NCBI GenBank assembly: GCA_045537695.1
Contig: JAZSQB010000049.1
Span: forward strand, 1 to 5,868
Direction: 5' to 3'
DNA: 5,868 nt
From: RGIG2041 sp045537695
GTDB taxonomy: Bacteria > Bacillota > Clostridia > UBA1381 > UMGS1253
The notes under the pieces were generated by a model that saw nothing but the letters and a program-made list of their open reading frames with translations, was not told the DNA's origin and ran no database searches. Shown here piece after piece: positions 1 through 4,083 of the stretch (the stretch's first letter is position 1; the number at the start of each line of letters is the position of its first letter). The position numbers were made by a program, and so were the translations under genes.

Positions 1-242
1 GGGTCAGACATTACGCCCTCGACGATCTCCACACCAACAAAAGAGGATTTACCGGAACCTCGACCACCGGGGAGATTATAAATGCTGTGCTGTCCGGTCT
101 TTATATCGTCGTGTACCGGGTGATAAACCTCCGCGATGTGCTGCTTTGCATCCAGACTGTCCAGCAGTCGAGCGGCTTGTCGTTTTCGCTGTTTCTGAAT
201 CTTTGCGGCTTTTACTTGCCGTCGTAGTCTGTCGTAATACAA
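1..242 (-). CDS. terL: Phage terminase large subunit, N-terminal fragment (leaves the window)
   Basis: The large terminase is the ATP-driven packaging motor and nuclease that loads phage DNA into proheads. Only the first 80 codons are here. Residues 1-45 form a basic, helical lead-in (YYDRLRRQVKAAK...). The segment YNLPGGRGSGKSSFVGVEI (residues 55-73) carries the Walker A loop GGRGSGKS, a context typical of PBSX-like large terminases. Walker B and the nuclease domain lie beyond the left edge. The start is a TTG at 240-242: an in-frame TGA lies six codons upstream, so no earlier start is possible, and GGAGG sits 7 bases before the TTG. The gene overlaps the end of the small-terminase gene by 31 bases, so the two are probably translationally coupled. 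Family assignment is strong. The exact subfamily is inferred from this short segment. Confidence 0.9.
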   Translation of the reverse strand, partial: MYYDRLRRQVKAAKIQKQRKRQAARLLDSLDAKQHIAEVYHPVHDDIKTGQHSIYNLPGGRGSGKSSFVGVEIVEGVMSD

Positions 243-595
243 ATATCGTCCTCCACATCATGCAGCTCTGAAAGAATCTCGGTAAATTCGGTATATCTCA
301 AACCGTATTCAAGCAGAGATCGAGCGGCGTTTACCGCAACTGCGGCGTTTGTCTTCGGATCCTTTGCAACCTGAATAAGACGGACAACAGCGACTTTCAT
401 TCCCTGTTGGAGCAGCTTTGTCGCCTCGCCGATAAGTCCTCCGGCGGCTTTTTCGTATGCCTCCACAAATTCGGGATCATGGAAATACTTATTAAGTGTC
501 ACCTCAGAAATACCGGCCTGCTTTGCTGCAGCTTTTTTGGTTGTGGTTGACAGCAGCGCGGCTATTGCGATACTTTGTTTTGCTGTTAGTGCCAT
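212..595 (-). CDS. terS: Terminase small subunit-like HTH protein
   Basis: A 127-aa protein that probably recognises phage DNA and hands it to the large terminase. Residues 1-48 (MALTAKQSIAIAALL... AAKQAGISEVTLNKYFHDPEF) look like the N-terminal helix-turn-helix of small-terminase/phBC6A51-type phage proteins. An alanine-rich helical middle (about 50-105) would fit oligomerisation, and the tail is acidic (LHDVEDDICI). The start chosen is the ATG at 593-595, because GGGAGGTG lies 5 bases upstream. An ATG five codons earlier (608-610) overlaps that ribosome binding site itself and is unlikely. Its position directly before the large-terminase gene, with a 31-base overlap, is the main support for the role, since small terminases diverge strongly in sequence. 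A general phage HTH regulator is the alternative. Confidence 0.8.
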   Translation of the reverse strand: MALTAKQSIAIAALLSTTTKKAAAKQAGISEVTLNKYFHDPEFVEAYEKAAGGLIGEATKLLQQGMKVAVVRLIQVAKDPKTNAAVAVNAARSLLEYGLRYTEFTEILSELHDVEDDICITTDYDGK

Positions 596-674
596 TCGTT
601 CACCTCCCATCCAAACAAGATATACCCCCTATTATTAATTAAAAAAAGCCCACAACATTTAATTTGGAAATGTA

Positions 675-703
675 TTGACTTTTCTTTAACGCCATGGTAT
701 AAT
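675..703 (+). promoter_or_regulatory. Strong extended -10 promoter P1 for small RNA 1
   Basis: The -35 box TTGACT is at 675-680, a 17-bp spacer follows, and the -10 box TATAAT is at 698-703. It is preceded by TG at 695-696, giving the extended -10 TGGTATAAT. This is close to the best possible sigma-A promoter. It points rightward, against the direction of all nearby genes, and no gene lies downstream on that strand before a terminator at 745-782. Confidence 0.75.
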
Positions 704-710
704 AACCATG
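693..710. repeat. Dyad over the P1 -10 box (possible operator)
   Basis: The sequence CATGGT-ATAATA-ACCATG is a perfect 6-bp inverted repeat with a 6-bp centre, and it covers the whole -10 element and the expected start site of P1. A protein bound here would block the promoter. It is a plausible operator by position, but no regulator can be assigned. A chance palindrome is possible. Confidence 0.4.
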
Positions 711-783
711 TTCATTTTCTGCGCTGTTTTCAGCTGTACCTCCACCGCCCTCAGAGTATCAACGCTCCGGGGGCGGCTTTTTG
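710..783 (+). ncRNA. Candidate small RNA 1 (about 74 nt)
   Basis: Predicted from P1 (transcription start expected near 710) to the terminator T-run ending at 782. The 5' part has a small hairpin, GCTG (723-726) and CAGC (731-734) around a TTTT loop. A single-stranded stretch, TGTACCTCCACC (735-746), follows and contains the anti-Shine-Dalgarno sequence ACCTCC. The terminator hairpin forms the 3' end. The only reading frame, from an ATG at 708, would be almost leaderless, has no ribosome binding site and runs through the terminator, so a non-coding RNA is preferred. The RNA lies opposite the leader of the terminase genes. It matches no RNA family I recognise. Boundaries are inferred. Confidence 0.6.
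745..782 (+). terminator. Intrinsic terminator of small RNA 1
   Basis: Stem CCGCCC (745-750) pairs with GGGCGG (771-776), with a likely inner GAG/CTC pairing (754-756 with 765-767). TTTTT at 778-782 follows almost at once. On the other strand no T-run follows the hairpin, so it acts rightward only. Confidence 0.8.
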
Positions 784-790
784 TCATTCC

Positions 791-807
791 TTGACATTTC
801 GTGTCAA
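791..807. repeat. Dyad over the P2 -35 box (possible operator)
   Basis: TTGACA-TTTCG-TGTCAA is a perfect 6-bp inverted repeat whose left arm is the -35 box itself. It is well placed for a repressor or activator, or could be a hairpin by chance. The dyad at P1 has a different sequence and covers the -10, so the two promoters may answer to different proteins. Confidence 0.4.
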
Positions 808-819
808 AGGTGGTACAAT
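791..819 (+). promoter_or_regulatory. Strong extended -10 promoter P2 for small RNA 2
   Basis: The -35 box TTGACA is a perfect consensus at 791-796. A 17-bp spacer follows, and the -10 box is TACAAT (814-819), again with TG one base ahead (TGGTACAAT). The layout copies P1: same spacer, same extended -10, same direction. It lies 8 bp past the terminator of small RNA 1. No protein gene on this strand follows before the next terminator. Confidence 0.8.
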
Positions 820-825
820 GGAGTT

Positions 826-885
826 GTCGTTCTCCACGATATGCCGTTACGGAAGCTGCATCCTTCCGTTTCGGCTTTTTTTTTT
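826..885 (+). ncRNA. Candidate small RNA 2 (about 60-65 nt)
   Basis: Predicted from P2 (start expected near 826, possibly a few bases earlier) to the end of the T-run at 885. Nearly the whole RNA is the terminator hairpin plus a short 5' leader. If transcription starts at 820, a further GGAG/CTCC hairpin (820-823 with 832-835) can form. The loop CTGCATC (856-862) and the leader are the only exposed parts. An ATG at 841 has no ribosome binding site at a useful distance and would read through the terminator, so coding is unlikely. The 3' end lies 5 bp from the stop codon of the convergent 94-aa gene. It matches no RNA family I recognise. Confidence 0.6.
843..885 (+). terminator. Intrinsic terminator of small RNA 2
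   Basis: Stem GCCG (843-846) pairs with CGGC (872-875). A TT/TT internal loop follows, then ACGGAAG (849-855) pairs with CTTCCGT (863-869) around a 7-base loop. Ten consecutive Ts (876-885) follow directly. This is a textbook rightward intrinsic terminator. On the minus strand no T-run follows the stem, so it does not end the 94-aa gene's transcript. Confidence 0.88.
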
Positions 886-890
886 ACGGC

Positions 891-1175
891 TTATGGCCGC
901 ACATAAGGCCACTTTTTGAGAATCTCCGGACGGTTGACGTACCTATCAAGTGCGGCAGCTTCATAAACTGCGTTTTCGTACATTTCGTTGAGCGCGTCAA
1001 ATTCCTCGTAATCGCGTTCCTCGTCTTTGAGGATATCCAAACGCTGCTGTTGTGCCTCGATAGTCTTTATGATCTGCCGGAAATAAGTCTTCATCCGACC
1101 GGCTTCTTCCGCTGTTTCCGGCGGCTTGAAAGACGGTGCGTAGCGAAATCGGCAAAGTTCATATTTGTTTGACAT
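891..1175 (-). CDS. Hypothetical 94-aa phage protein, likely coiled coil
   Basis: Not recognised. The start ATG (1173-1175) has GGAG 7 bases upstream. Residues 20-75 are rich in Glu, Lys, Gln and Ala, with heptad-like spacing (AEEAGRMKTYFRQIIKTIEA...), suggesting a long helix or coiled coil. The C-terminus is short and aromatic (WPYVRP). No signal peptide, membrane segment or catalytic motif is visible. It lies in the early operon between the replication gene and the packaging genes, a slot often filled by small accessory or regulatory proteins of phages. The + strand frame over the same bases looks like a shadow. Coding status is well supported by the ribosome binding site and length; the function is unknown. 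Confidence 0.72.
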   Translation of the reverse strand: MSNKYELCRFRYAPSFKPPETAEEAGRMKTYFRQIIKTIEAQQQRLDILKDEERDYEEFDALNEMYENAVYEAAALDRYVNRPEILKKWPYVRP

Positions 1176-1251
1176 TGAAAAACTCCAATCATTATAATTT
1201 TGCTCATTTATTACACCGCGCTTTCATTTTTCTTCCCCTTTGTTGTGCCGG

Positions 1252-1410
1252 TTACTCTCCGGCTGCTTCTACCTTACGTTCGCGCTCTTCCATCAGTTCG
1301 CGGATTTCCCACAAATCTTGCGCGATGCCTTTGAGACTGTCCGCAATTGATTCAAGCGCGGTGGTCTGTCTGGCTTGCAGTTCGGTGCTAATGGTGGTCA
1401 TTAGGCTCAT
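1252..1410 (-). CDS. Hypothetical 52-aa helical protein
   Basis: A short gene supported mainly by its start: AAAGGAGGTG lies 6 bases before the ATG (1408-1410), one of the best ribosome binding sites in the window. The product begins MSLMTTISTELQARQTTALE and continues as one predicted amphipathic helix through DLWEIRELMEERERKVEAAGE, with charge clustered at the C-terminal end. It has no cysteines, no membrane segment and no motif I can name. It lies 77 bp upstream of the 94-aa gene and about 140 bp downstream of the replication gene, so it is probably on the same leftward transcript. A small regulatory or oligomerising phage protein is possible; nothing proves this. Confidence 0.65.
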   Translation of the reverse strand: MSLMTTISTELQARQTTALESIADSLKGIAQDLWEIRELMEERERKVEAAGE

Positions 1411-1473
1411 GTGTTACACCTCCTTTCGTGTTCGTTATGATATTCAGCGGTATACAATTTGGAGGCGGTTTCC

Positions 1474-1544
1474 ATGGAGTGAGTTGTTGTCTACTTTGTA
1501 TACTCTCGGCATAAAGTAGATAAAGTATATAAAAACAACTCCAT
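1474..1544. repeat. Imperfect long inverted repeat downstream of the replication gene
   Basis: Left arm ATGGAGT-GAGT-TGTT (1474-1488) matches the reverse complement of the right arm AACAACTCCAT (1534-1544), apart from a duplicated GAGT in the left arm. Inside it, CTACTTT (1491-1497) pairs with AAAGTAG (1513-1519). The region is AT-rich and lies 9 bp past the stop codon of the replication protein. It lacks a clean T-run after the stem, so it is not an obvious terminator. Confidence 0.5.
1491..1528 (+). repeat. 9-bp iteron-like repeats (possible replication origin or operator)
   Basis: Two directly adjacent 9-mers, ATAAAGTAG (1511-1519) and ATAAAGTAT (1520-1528), differ at one base. A third copy, ACAAAGTAG, lies inverted at 1491-1499. 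Short tandem iterons in AT-rich DNA just 3' of a primase/helicase gene resemble the replication origins of staphylococcal pathogenicity islands and some phages. An operator or promoter region for the two small genes to the left is the alternative. Confidence 0.4.
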
Positions 1545-1552
1545 AGACAAAT

Positions 1553-3529
1553 TTACGCTTGTCCAAAAATATCGCCTACCGCGAATTGGTGAAAACTGTC
1601 TGTCAACTGACAAGACACAGAAAAACCGTTGACCGGATTACCTTTATATTTCACTCTTTTCCCGGTGATCAAAATAATTCCTTTACGCTCCAACTCTCGA
1701 GCAACAACATCTAACGCTCTTTTTGGTTGACCATATCCAAAAATGAGTTCACCGTGTTCCTCTTTCATCTGGTCATAGCTGATATTTACGGTTTGCCCCT
1801 TTATAGCGTGTTGCTCAACGGCTGAGATTAACTTTGCATCAATCTCTTTCTGGATGTCTCTCTGTGCTACTACTTCGCCGGGTTTCTTTTTTTGACGTGC
1901 AGCCTCTTCGAGAGTCTGCCTTGTGATCTCGCTGAGTCCTGCCCACTCCATGCCACTATCCTCTGTAATGCGGAATTTAATTGAATTTCCCGCCTTTGCG
2001 TAATTCGATTTTGTGTGTACAACAATTCTTATGTCTTTTTCTGTCGGGTCATCGGAGAAGATAACGCGCATCGCAGAACGGGCAGCGTTGATAAAGTCTG
2101 TACTTCCCGTCGCGGCGTGGTTTGCGTTTTCCCCTTGTGATCTCTTGTTGACATGAGAGATAAGGAGCAAGCCACAATCGCAACGCTTTGACAGATTTGA
2201 TAACCGCTGCAGAATTGGGCGCATCGTATTCACTTTGTTAACGTCAACCGATTCGCCGACAAAGGCGTGCCACGGGTCAATTATTACCAATTCCGGAGAG
2301 TATGCCTTAATTGTTTCCTCGAAATCTTCTGCACCATCGGTAAAGTTCATTCCTTCGGAATCACAGCAATCAAGGATATAAACATTTGACAGATTAGCGC
2401 CGCTTGCTTTTAGGCGCTTTTTGAGCAGTTCGCCGGTGTCTTCTGCCGAAATAATTAAAACTTTCGTCGGTTGCCTCCACGATCCCATGAGCCTTTCACC
2501 GGGCAATCCGTCGCCGCCTTTACTGAGTTCTGCAGCGATACCGCAACAAAACATTGTTTTACCTGTACCACCGTCAGCCATCATAACGGTGTAATCTCCG
2601 CGCGGAATGTACGGATCCCATACAAAACGAAAACGAACATCACCAAACTTGTCAGCGGTTTTCGCTGTATGCTTTAACTGCTTACAATCCTTTTCGTACG
2701 GTTGGGCATCTTCCAGGGCGGCAAGAAGCATTCGTTTTGCTTCGTCCATTCCAAATATTTTAGTAATATCGGAAATATCGCCTTTGCGCTGAATCTGTGG
2801 GTAAATTGCTGTAGCCGGAACAATCCGAATCGAACAAGCGTTGTGCAAGTGGTCTGCTATAAATCTTCCATATTTTTCGCCGGTTTCATCATTGTCGGTT
2901 AAAATAACCACGTCACGTCCAATGCATAGGCCGTCGAAATCATGTGACCATTTCGCTTGACCGCCTCCGTTTGGCGTAGAGGTTGCCGATAGTCCCATTG
3001 CTGTGAGCGTGTCAACATCTTTTTCGCCCTCTGCAAAAAACAGCGTGCTTTCCCGGTTGATTACTGCATCTAAATTGTACAAAGGTGCTTGCAAGCCATT
3101 TAACCCGCTGATATATTTCGTCCCGTCGAACCGCTCCCAATAAATTGGTTTTTTGTCTCCGTTCGGCTGCACATATATCGTTTTGCGTCCAAATATTGAT
3201 CCGTCAGCATTTCGGTAAATGTGTTCTCTGTGAGCGACCGCAGTATCTTTTGTCACTTTGGTGTCGGGTGTTTTATCTTCTTCGAGATATAGAAACTTCT
3301 CCGGCACTTCGATGGTTTTCATAATCTCCGGTGCTTTTGCTCCGCACTTTTGGCAAAACAGTTTAGATGCAACGCCGCCTTTTGGCATTGGTTCGGGCGC
3401 AGATATGTAAAGGTGACCGCGCTTATCACAAACCGGACACGTTGCAGTATACTGTGTTGCACTTTCCCGTTTTAAGCCGTAAAACAAATCCAATAATTCC
3501 TGAAAATCTCGCAAGACTTCACCCCTCAC
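1553..3529 (-). CDS. Primase/helicase replication protein (zinc ribbon, Toprim, RepA-like ATPase)
   Basis: A 658-aa protein that probably primes and unwinds element DNA. The N-terminal zinc ribbon has cysteines at 31, 34, 59 and 62 (CPVC... CQKC). A Toprim-like fold spans about 160-240, with FFAEGEKD (catalytic-type Glu167) and the acidic pair in TDNDETG (211-217). The C-terminal half is a RecA/RepA-type ATPase: Walker A GGTGKT (320-325), Walker B LVIIDP (Asp418), then LLISHVNK (454-461) and GSTDF (475-479). Residues after about 555 look like a winged-helix tail. The GTG start at 3529 overlaps the stop of the preceding gene by 4 bases (GTGA). A TTG five codons in (3514), behind GAGGGGTG, is a real alternative start. 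Domain order matches phage and satellite Toprim-plus-AAA proteins. No separate initiator or helicase gene is visible. Confidence 0.9.
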   Translation of the reverse strand: MRGEVLRDFQELLDLFYGLKRESATQYTATCPVCDKRGHLYISAPEPMPKGGVASKLFCQKCGAKAPEIMKTIEVPEKFLYLEEDKTPDTKVTKDTAVAHREHIYRNADGSIFGRKTIYVQPNGDKKPIYWERFDGTKYISGLNGLQAPLYNLDAVINRESTLFFAEGEKDVDTLTAMGLSATSTPNGGGQAKWSHDFDGLCIGRDVVILTDNDETGEKYGRFIADHLHNACSIRIVPATAIYPQIQRKGDISDITKIFGMDEAKRMLLAALEDAQPYEKDCKQLKHTAKTADKFGDVRFRFVWDPYIPRGDYTVMMADGGTGKTMFCCGIAAELSKGGDGLPGERLMGSWRQPTKVLIISAEDTGELLKKRLKASGANLSNVYILDCCDSEGMNFTDGAEDFEETIKAYSPELVIIDPWHAFVGESVDVNKVNTMRPILQRLSNLSKRCDCGLLLISHVNKRSQGENANHAATGSTDFINAARSAMRVIFSDDPTEKDIRIVVHTKSNYAKAGNSIKFRITEDSGMEWAGLSEITRQTLEEAARQKKKPGEVVAQRDIQKEIDAKLISAVEQHAIKGQTVNISYDQMKEEHGELIFGYGQPKRALDVVARELERKGIILITGKRVKYKGNPVNGFSVSCQLTDSFHQFAVGDIFGQA

Positions 3530-3759
3530 ATAATCCGCCGGATAGTCCCGTGGCCGTCATTTACCGGCTGATCGTTGCCGTCCTCAAGGAAGCGCAAGAA
3601 CGCCTCATAAGAGAAAAAACGGCGATTTCCTGCGTGAACGCTCGGAATGCAGCCGGAGCGTAACATTACCTTAATTGCATTTCTGGTCAGTGTGCTGTGT
3701 GGATTCTCAGCCACAAAACGCGCCGCCAGTTTTTCGCCGGTCATCATTGAAAGCGCCAT
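3526..3759 (-). CDS. Excisionase/MerR-like HTH DNA-binding protein
   Basis: A 77-aa protein of the excisionase-type winged-helix group. It may be the recombination directionality factor for the integrase at 4814, or an early regulator. The pattern TLTRNAIKVMLRSGCIPSVHAGNRRFFSYEAFLRFLE (residues 23-59) is the family layout: a recognition helix, a turn of the 'x-IPSxxxGxRR' type, then a helix placing the tail. The ATG at 3757-3759 is preceded by AAAGGTGG and overlaps the upstream stop (TAATG), while its own stop overlaps the GTG of the replication gene, so all three are probably translationally coupled. An in-frame ATG pair at codons 5-6 is a weaker start. The HTH class is well supported; the excision role is inferred from context. 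Confidence 0.78.
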   Translation of the reverse strand: MALSMMTGEKLAARFVAENPHSTLTRNAIKVMLRSGCIPSVHAGNRRFFSYEAFLRFLEDGNDQPVNDGHGTIRRIM

Positions 3760-3941
3760 TAAACCACCACCTTTGCGAGATCGTCAATGATTCTGACAAT
3801 CTGTTCTTTCTTCTCTGCCGGAAGTTCGTCGCGCATGATTCTAATAAACCATGTTTCAGAAATTCCCATCGCCTTTGCTATCTGCCAAAGACGAACGCCT
3901 TTACCAGCAGCAAGAAGCCTGATGTCATTGTTGGCTTTCAT
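3759..3941 (-). CDS. Cro-like small HTH protein, first gene of the early operon
   Basis: A 60-aa protein consisting almost only of a Cro/C1-type helix-turn-helix (VRLWQIAKAMGISETWFIRIMRDEL, residues 16-40) followed by a short helix (KKEQIVRIIDDLAKVVV). Such proteins commonly act as the Cro-type antirepressor opposite a CI-like gene, which is how this one is placed. The start is the ATG at 3939-3941, with GGAGGTG 6 bases upstream. An upstream in-frame ATG at 4013 would add 24 residues without a ribosome binding site and would begin upstream of the predicted transcription start near 3993, so it is rejected. Its stop overlaps the next start by one base. An AlpA-like or Xis-like activator is an alternative role. 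Confidence 0.78.
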   Translation of the reverse strand: MKANNDIRLLAAGKGVRLWQIAKAMGISETWFIRIMRDELPAEKKEQIVRIIDDLAKVVV

Positions 3942-3967
3942 TTTTTTCACCTCCGTAATTTTGGGTA

Positions 3968-3996
3968 TTGATTGTGTGGCAACAATGAAGTACAAT
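3968..3996 (+). promoter_or_regulatory. Predicted rightward repressor/integrase promoter
   Basis: TTGATT (3968-3973), a 17-bp spacer and TACAAT (3991-3996) would start transcription near 4003, about 80 bases before the repressor ATG. The -10 box lies 3 bp from the -10 of the leftward promoter, so both cannot be occupied at once. The match is good but not perfect. A second, weaker -35-like TTGTCA at 4023-4028 has no good -10 partner. Confidence 0.5.
3971..3986. promoter_or_regulatory. Dyad ATTGT-N6-ACAAT (possible operator)
   Basis: A 5-bp inverted repeat around GTGGCA. It overlaps the -35 and spacer of the rightward promoter and lies within the start of the leftward transcript. By position it could let the Cro-like protein shut off the repressor gene. 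Short dyads in AT-rich DNA arise by chance. Confidence 0.3.
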
Positions 3997-3999
3997 ACA

Positions 4000-4029
4000 A
4001 GTATAGCACACAACAGAATGTTTTGTCAA
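4000..4029 (-). promoter_or_regulatory. Leftward early promoter
   Basis: On the minus strand a perfect TTGACA (4024-4029), an 18-bp spacer and TATACT (4000-4005) give an expected start near 3993 and a leader of about 50 bases before the Cro-like gene. This is the likely lytic or excision promoter for the Cro-like, excisionase-like and replication genes, and the natural target of the repressor at 4084. Confidence 0.72.
4012..4022. promoter_or_regulatory. Operator candidate AACAGAATGTT in the early promoter spacer
   Basis: An 11-bp dyad with half-sites AACA/TGTT, in the spacer between the -35 and -10 of the leftward promoter, where a bound repressor would block it. It matches the dyad at 4058-4068 in 9 of 11 positions, supporting a shared binding protein. 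Confidence 0.4.
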
Positions 4030-4057
4030 CAGTTCGTTTTGTCTTTTTCTAGTTAGC

Positions 4058-4068
4058 AACAAATTGTT
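4058..4068. promoter_or_regulatory. Operator candidate AACAAATTGTT before the repressor gene
   Basis: A nearly perfect 11-bp dyad (AACAA-A-TTGTT), 46 bp to the right of the related 4012-4022 site and 4 bp before the GGGAGG ribosome binding site of the repressor. It could be a second repressor site for autoregulation or looping. Confidence 0.35.
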
Positions 4069-4083
4069 TTTCGGGAGGTTATT

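Larger units (their letters stand above)
611..890. other. 280-bp gap holding two opposite-strand small transcription units
   Basis: No convincing protein gene lies in this gap between the 94-aa gene and the small-terminase gene. On the minus strand, the strand of the surrounding operon, I see no clear terminator and no clear promoter, so operon transcription may simply run through. The + strand holds two consecutive promoter-terminator units, listed separately. The stretch 611-670 is AT-rich and otherwise featureless. As the leader of the terminase genes it could also hold a cos or pac site, but nothing in the sequence shows one. Confidence 0.6.

Noticed and set aside
686..787. 33-codon minus-strand frame (MTKSRPRSVDTLRAVEV...) opposite small RNA 1; the frame stays open upstream to about 880
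   Set aside because: Its AAGGA abuts the ATG with no spacing, the upstream open part has no start codon, and its bases are explained by the opposite-strand terminator and promoters. Kept only as a possible remnant.
708..793. Short + strand frame (MFIFCAVFSCTSTALR...) starting 4 bp after the P1 -10 box
   Set aside because: It would be leaderless or nearly so, has no ribosome binding site, and runs through the terminator hairpin and T-run. The small-RNA reading is simpler.
818..827. ATGGAGTTGT shared between the start of small RNA 2 and the inverted repeat at 1535-1544 (opposite strand)
   Set aside because: A 10-base match between two places in a window of this size is expected by chance; no longer similarity surrounds it.
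801..1172. 123-codon + strand frame over the 94-aa gene
   Set aside because: Its start lies inside promoter P2, it contains the T10 terminator tract, and it is antisense to a minus-strand gene with a proper ribosome binding site. Shadow frame.
1176..1251. Tiny minus-strand frames between the 52-aa and 94-aa genes, including one starting MKARCNK behind AAGGGGAAG
   Set aside because: The best-placed start gives only 7 codons. The next (MSKIIMIG...) lacks a ribosome binding site and overlaps the 94-aa gene out of frame. At most a decayed zinc-ribbon start.
1474..1544. Inverted repeat as an intrinsic terminator for the replication gene
   Set aside because: The stem is long and interrupted and no T-run follows it on the minus strand. 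Iteron or regulatory use fits better.
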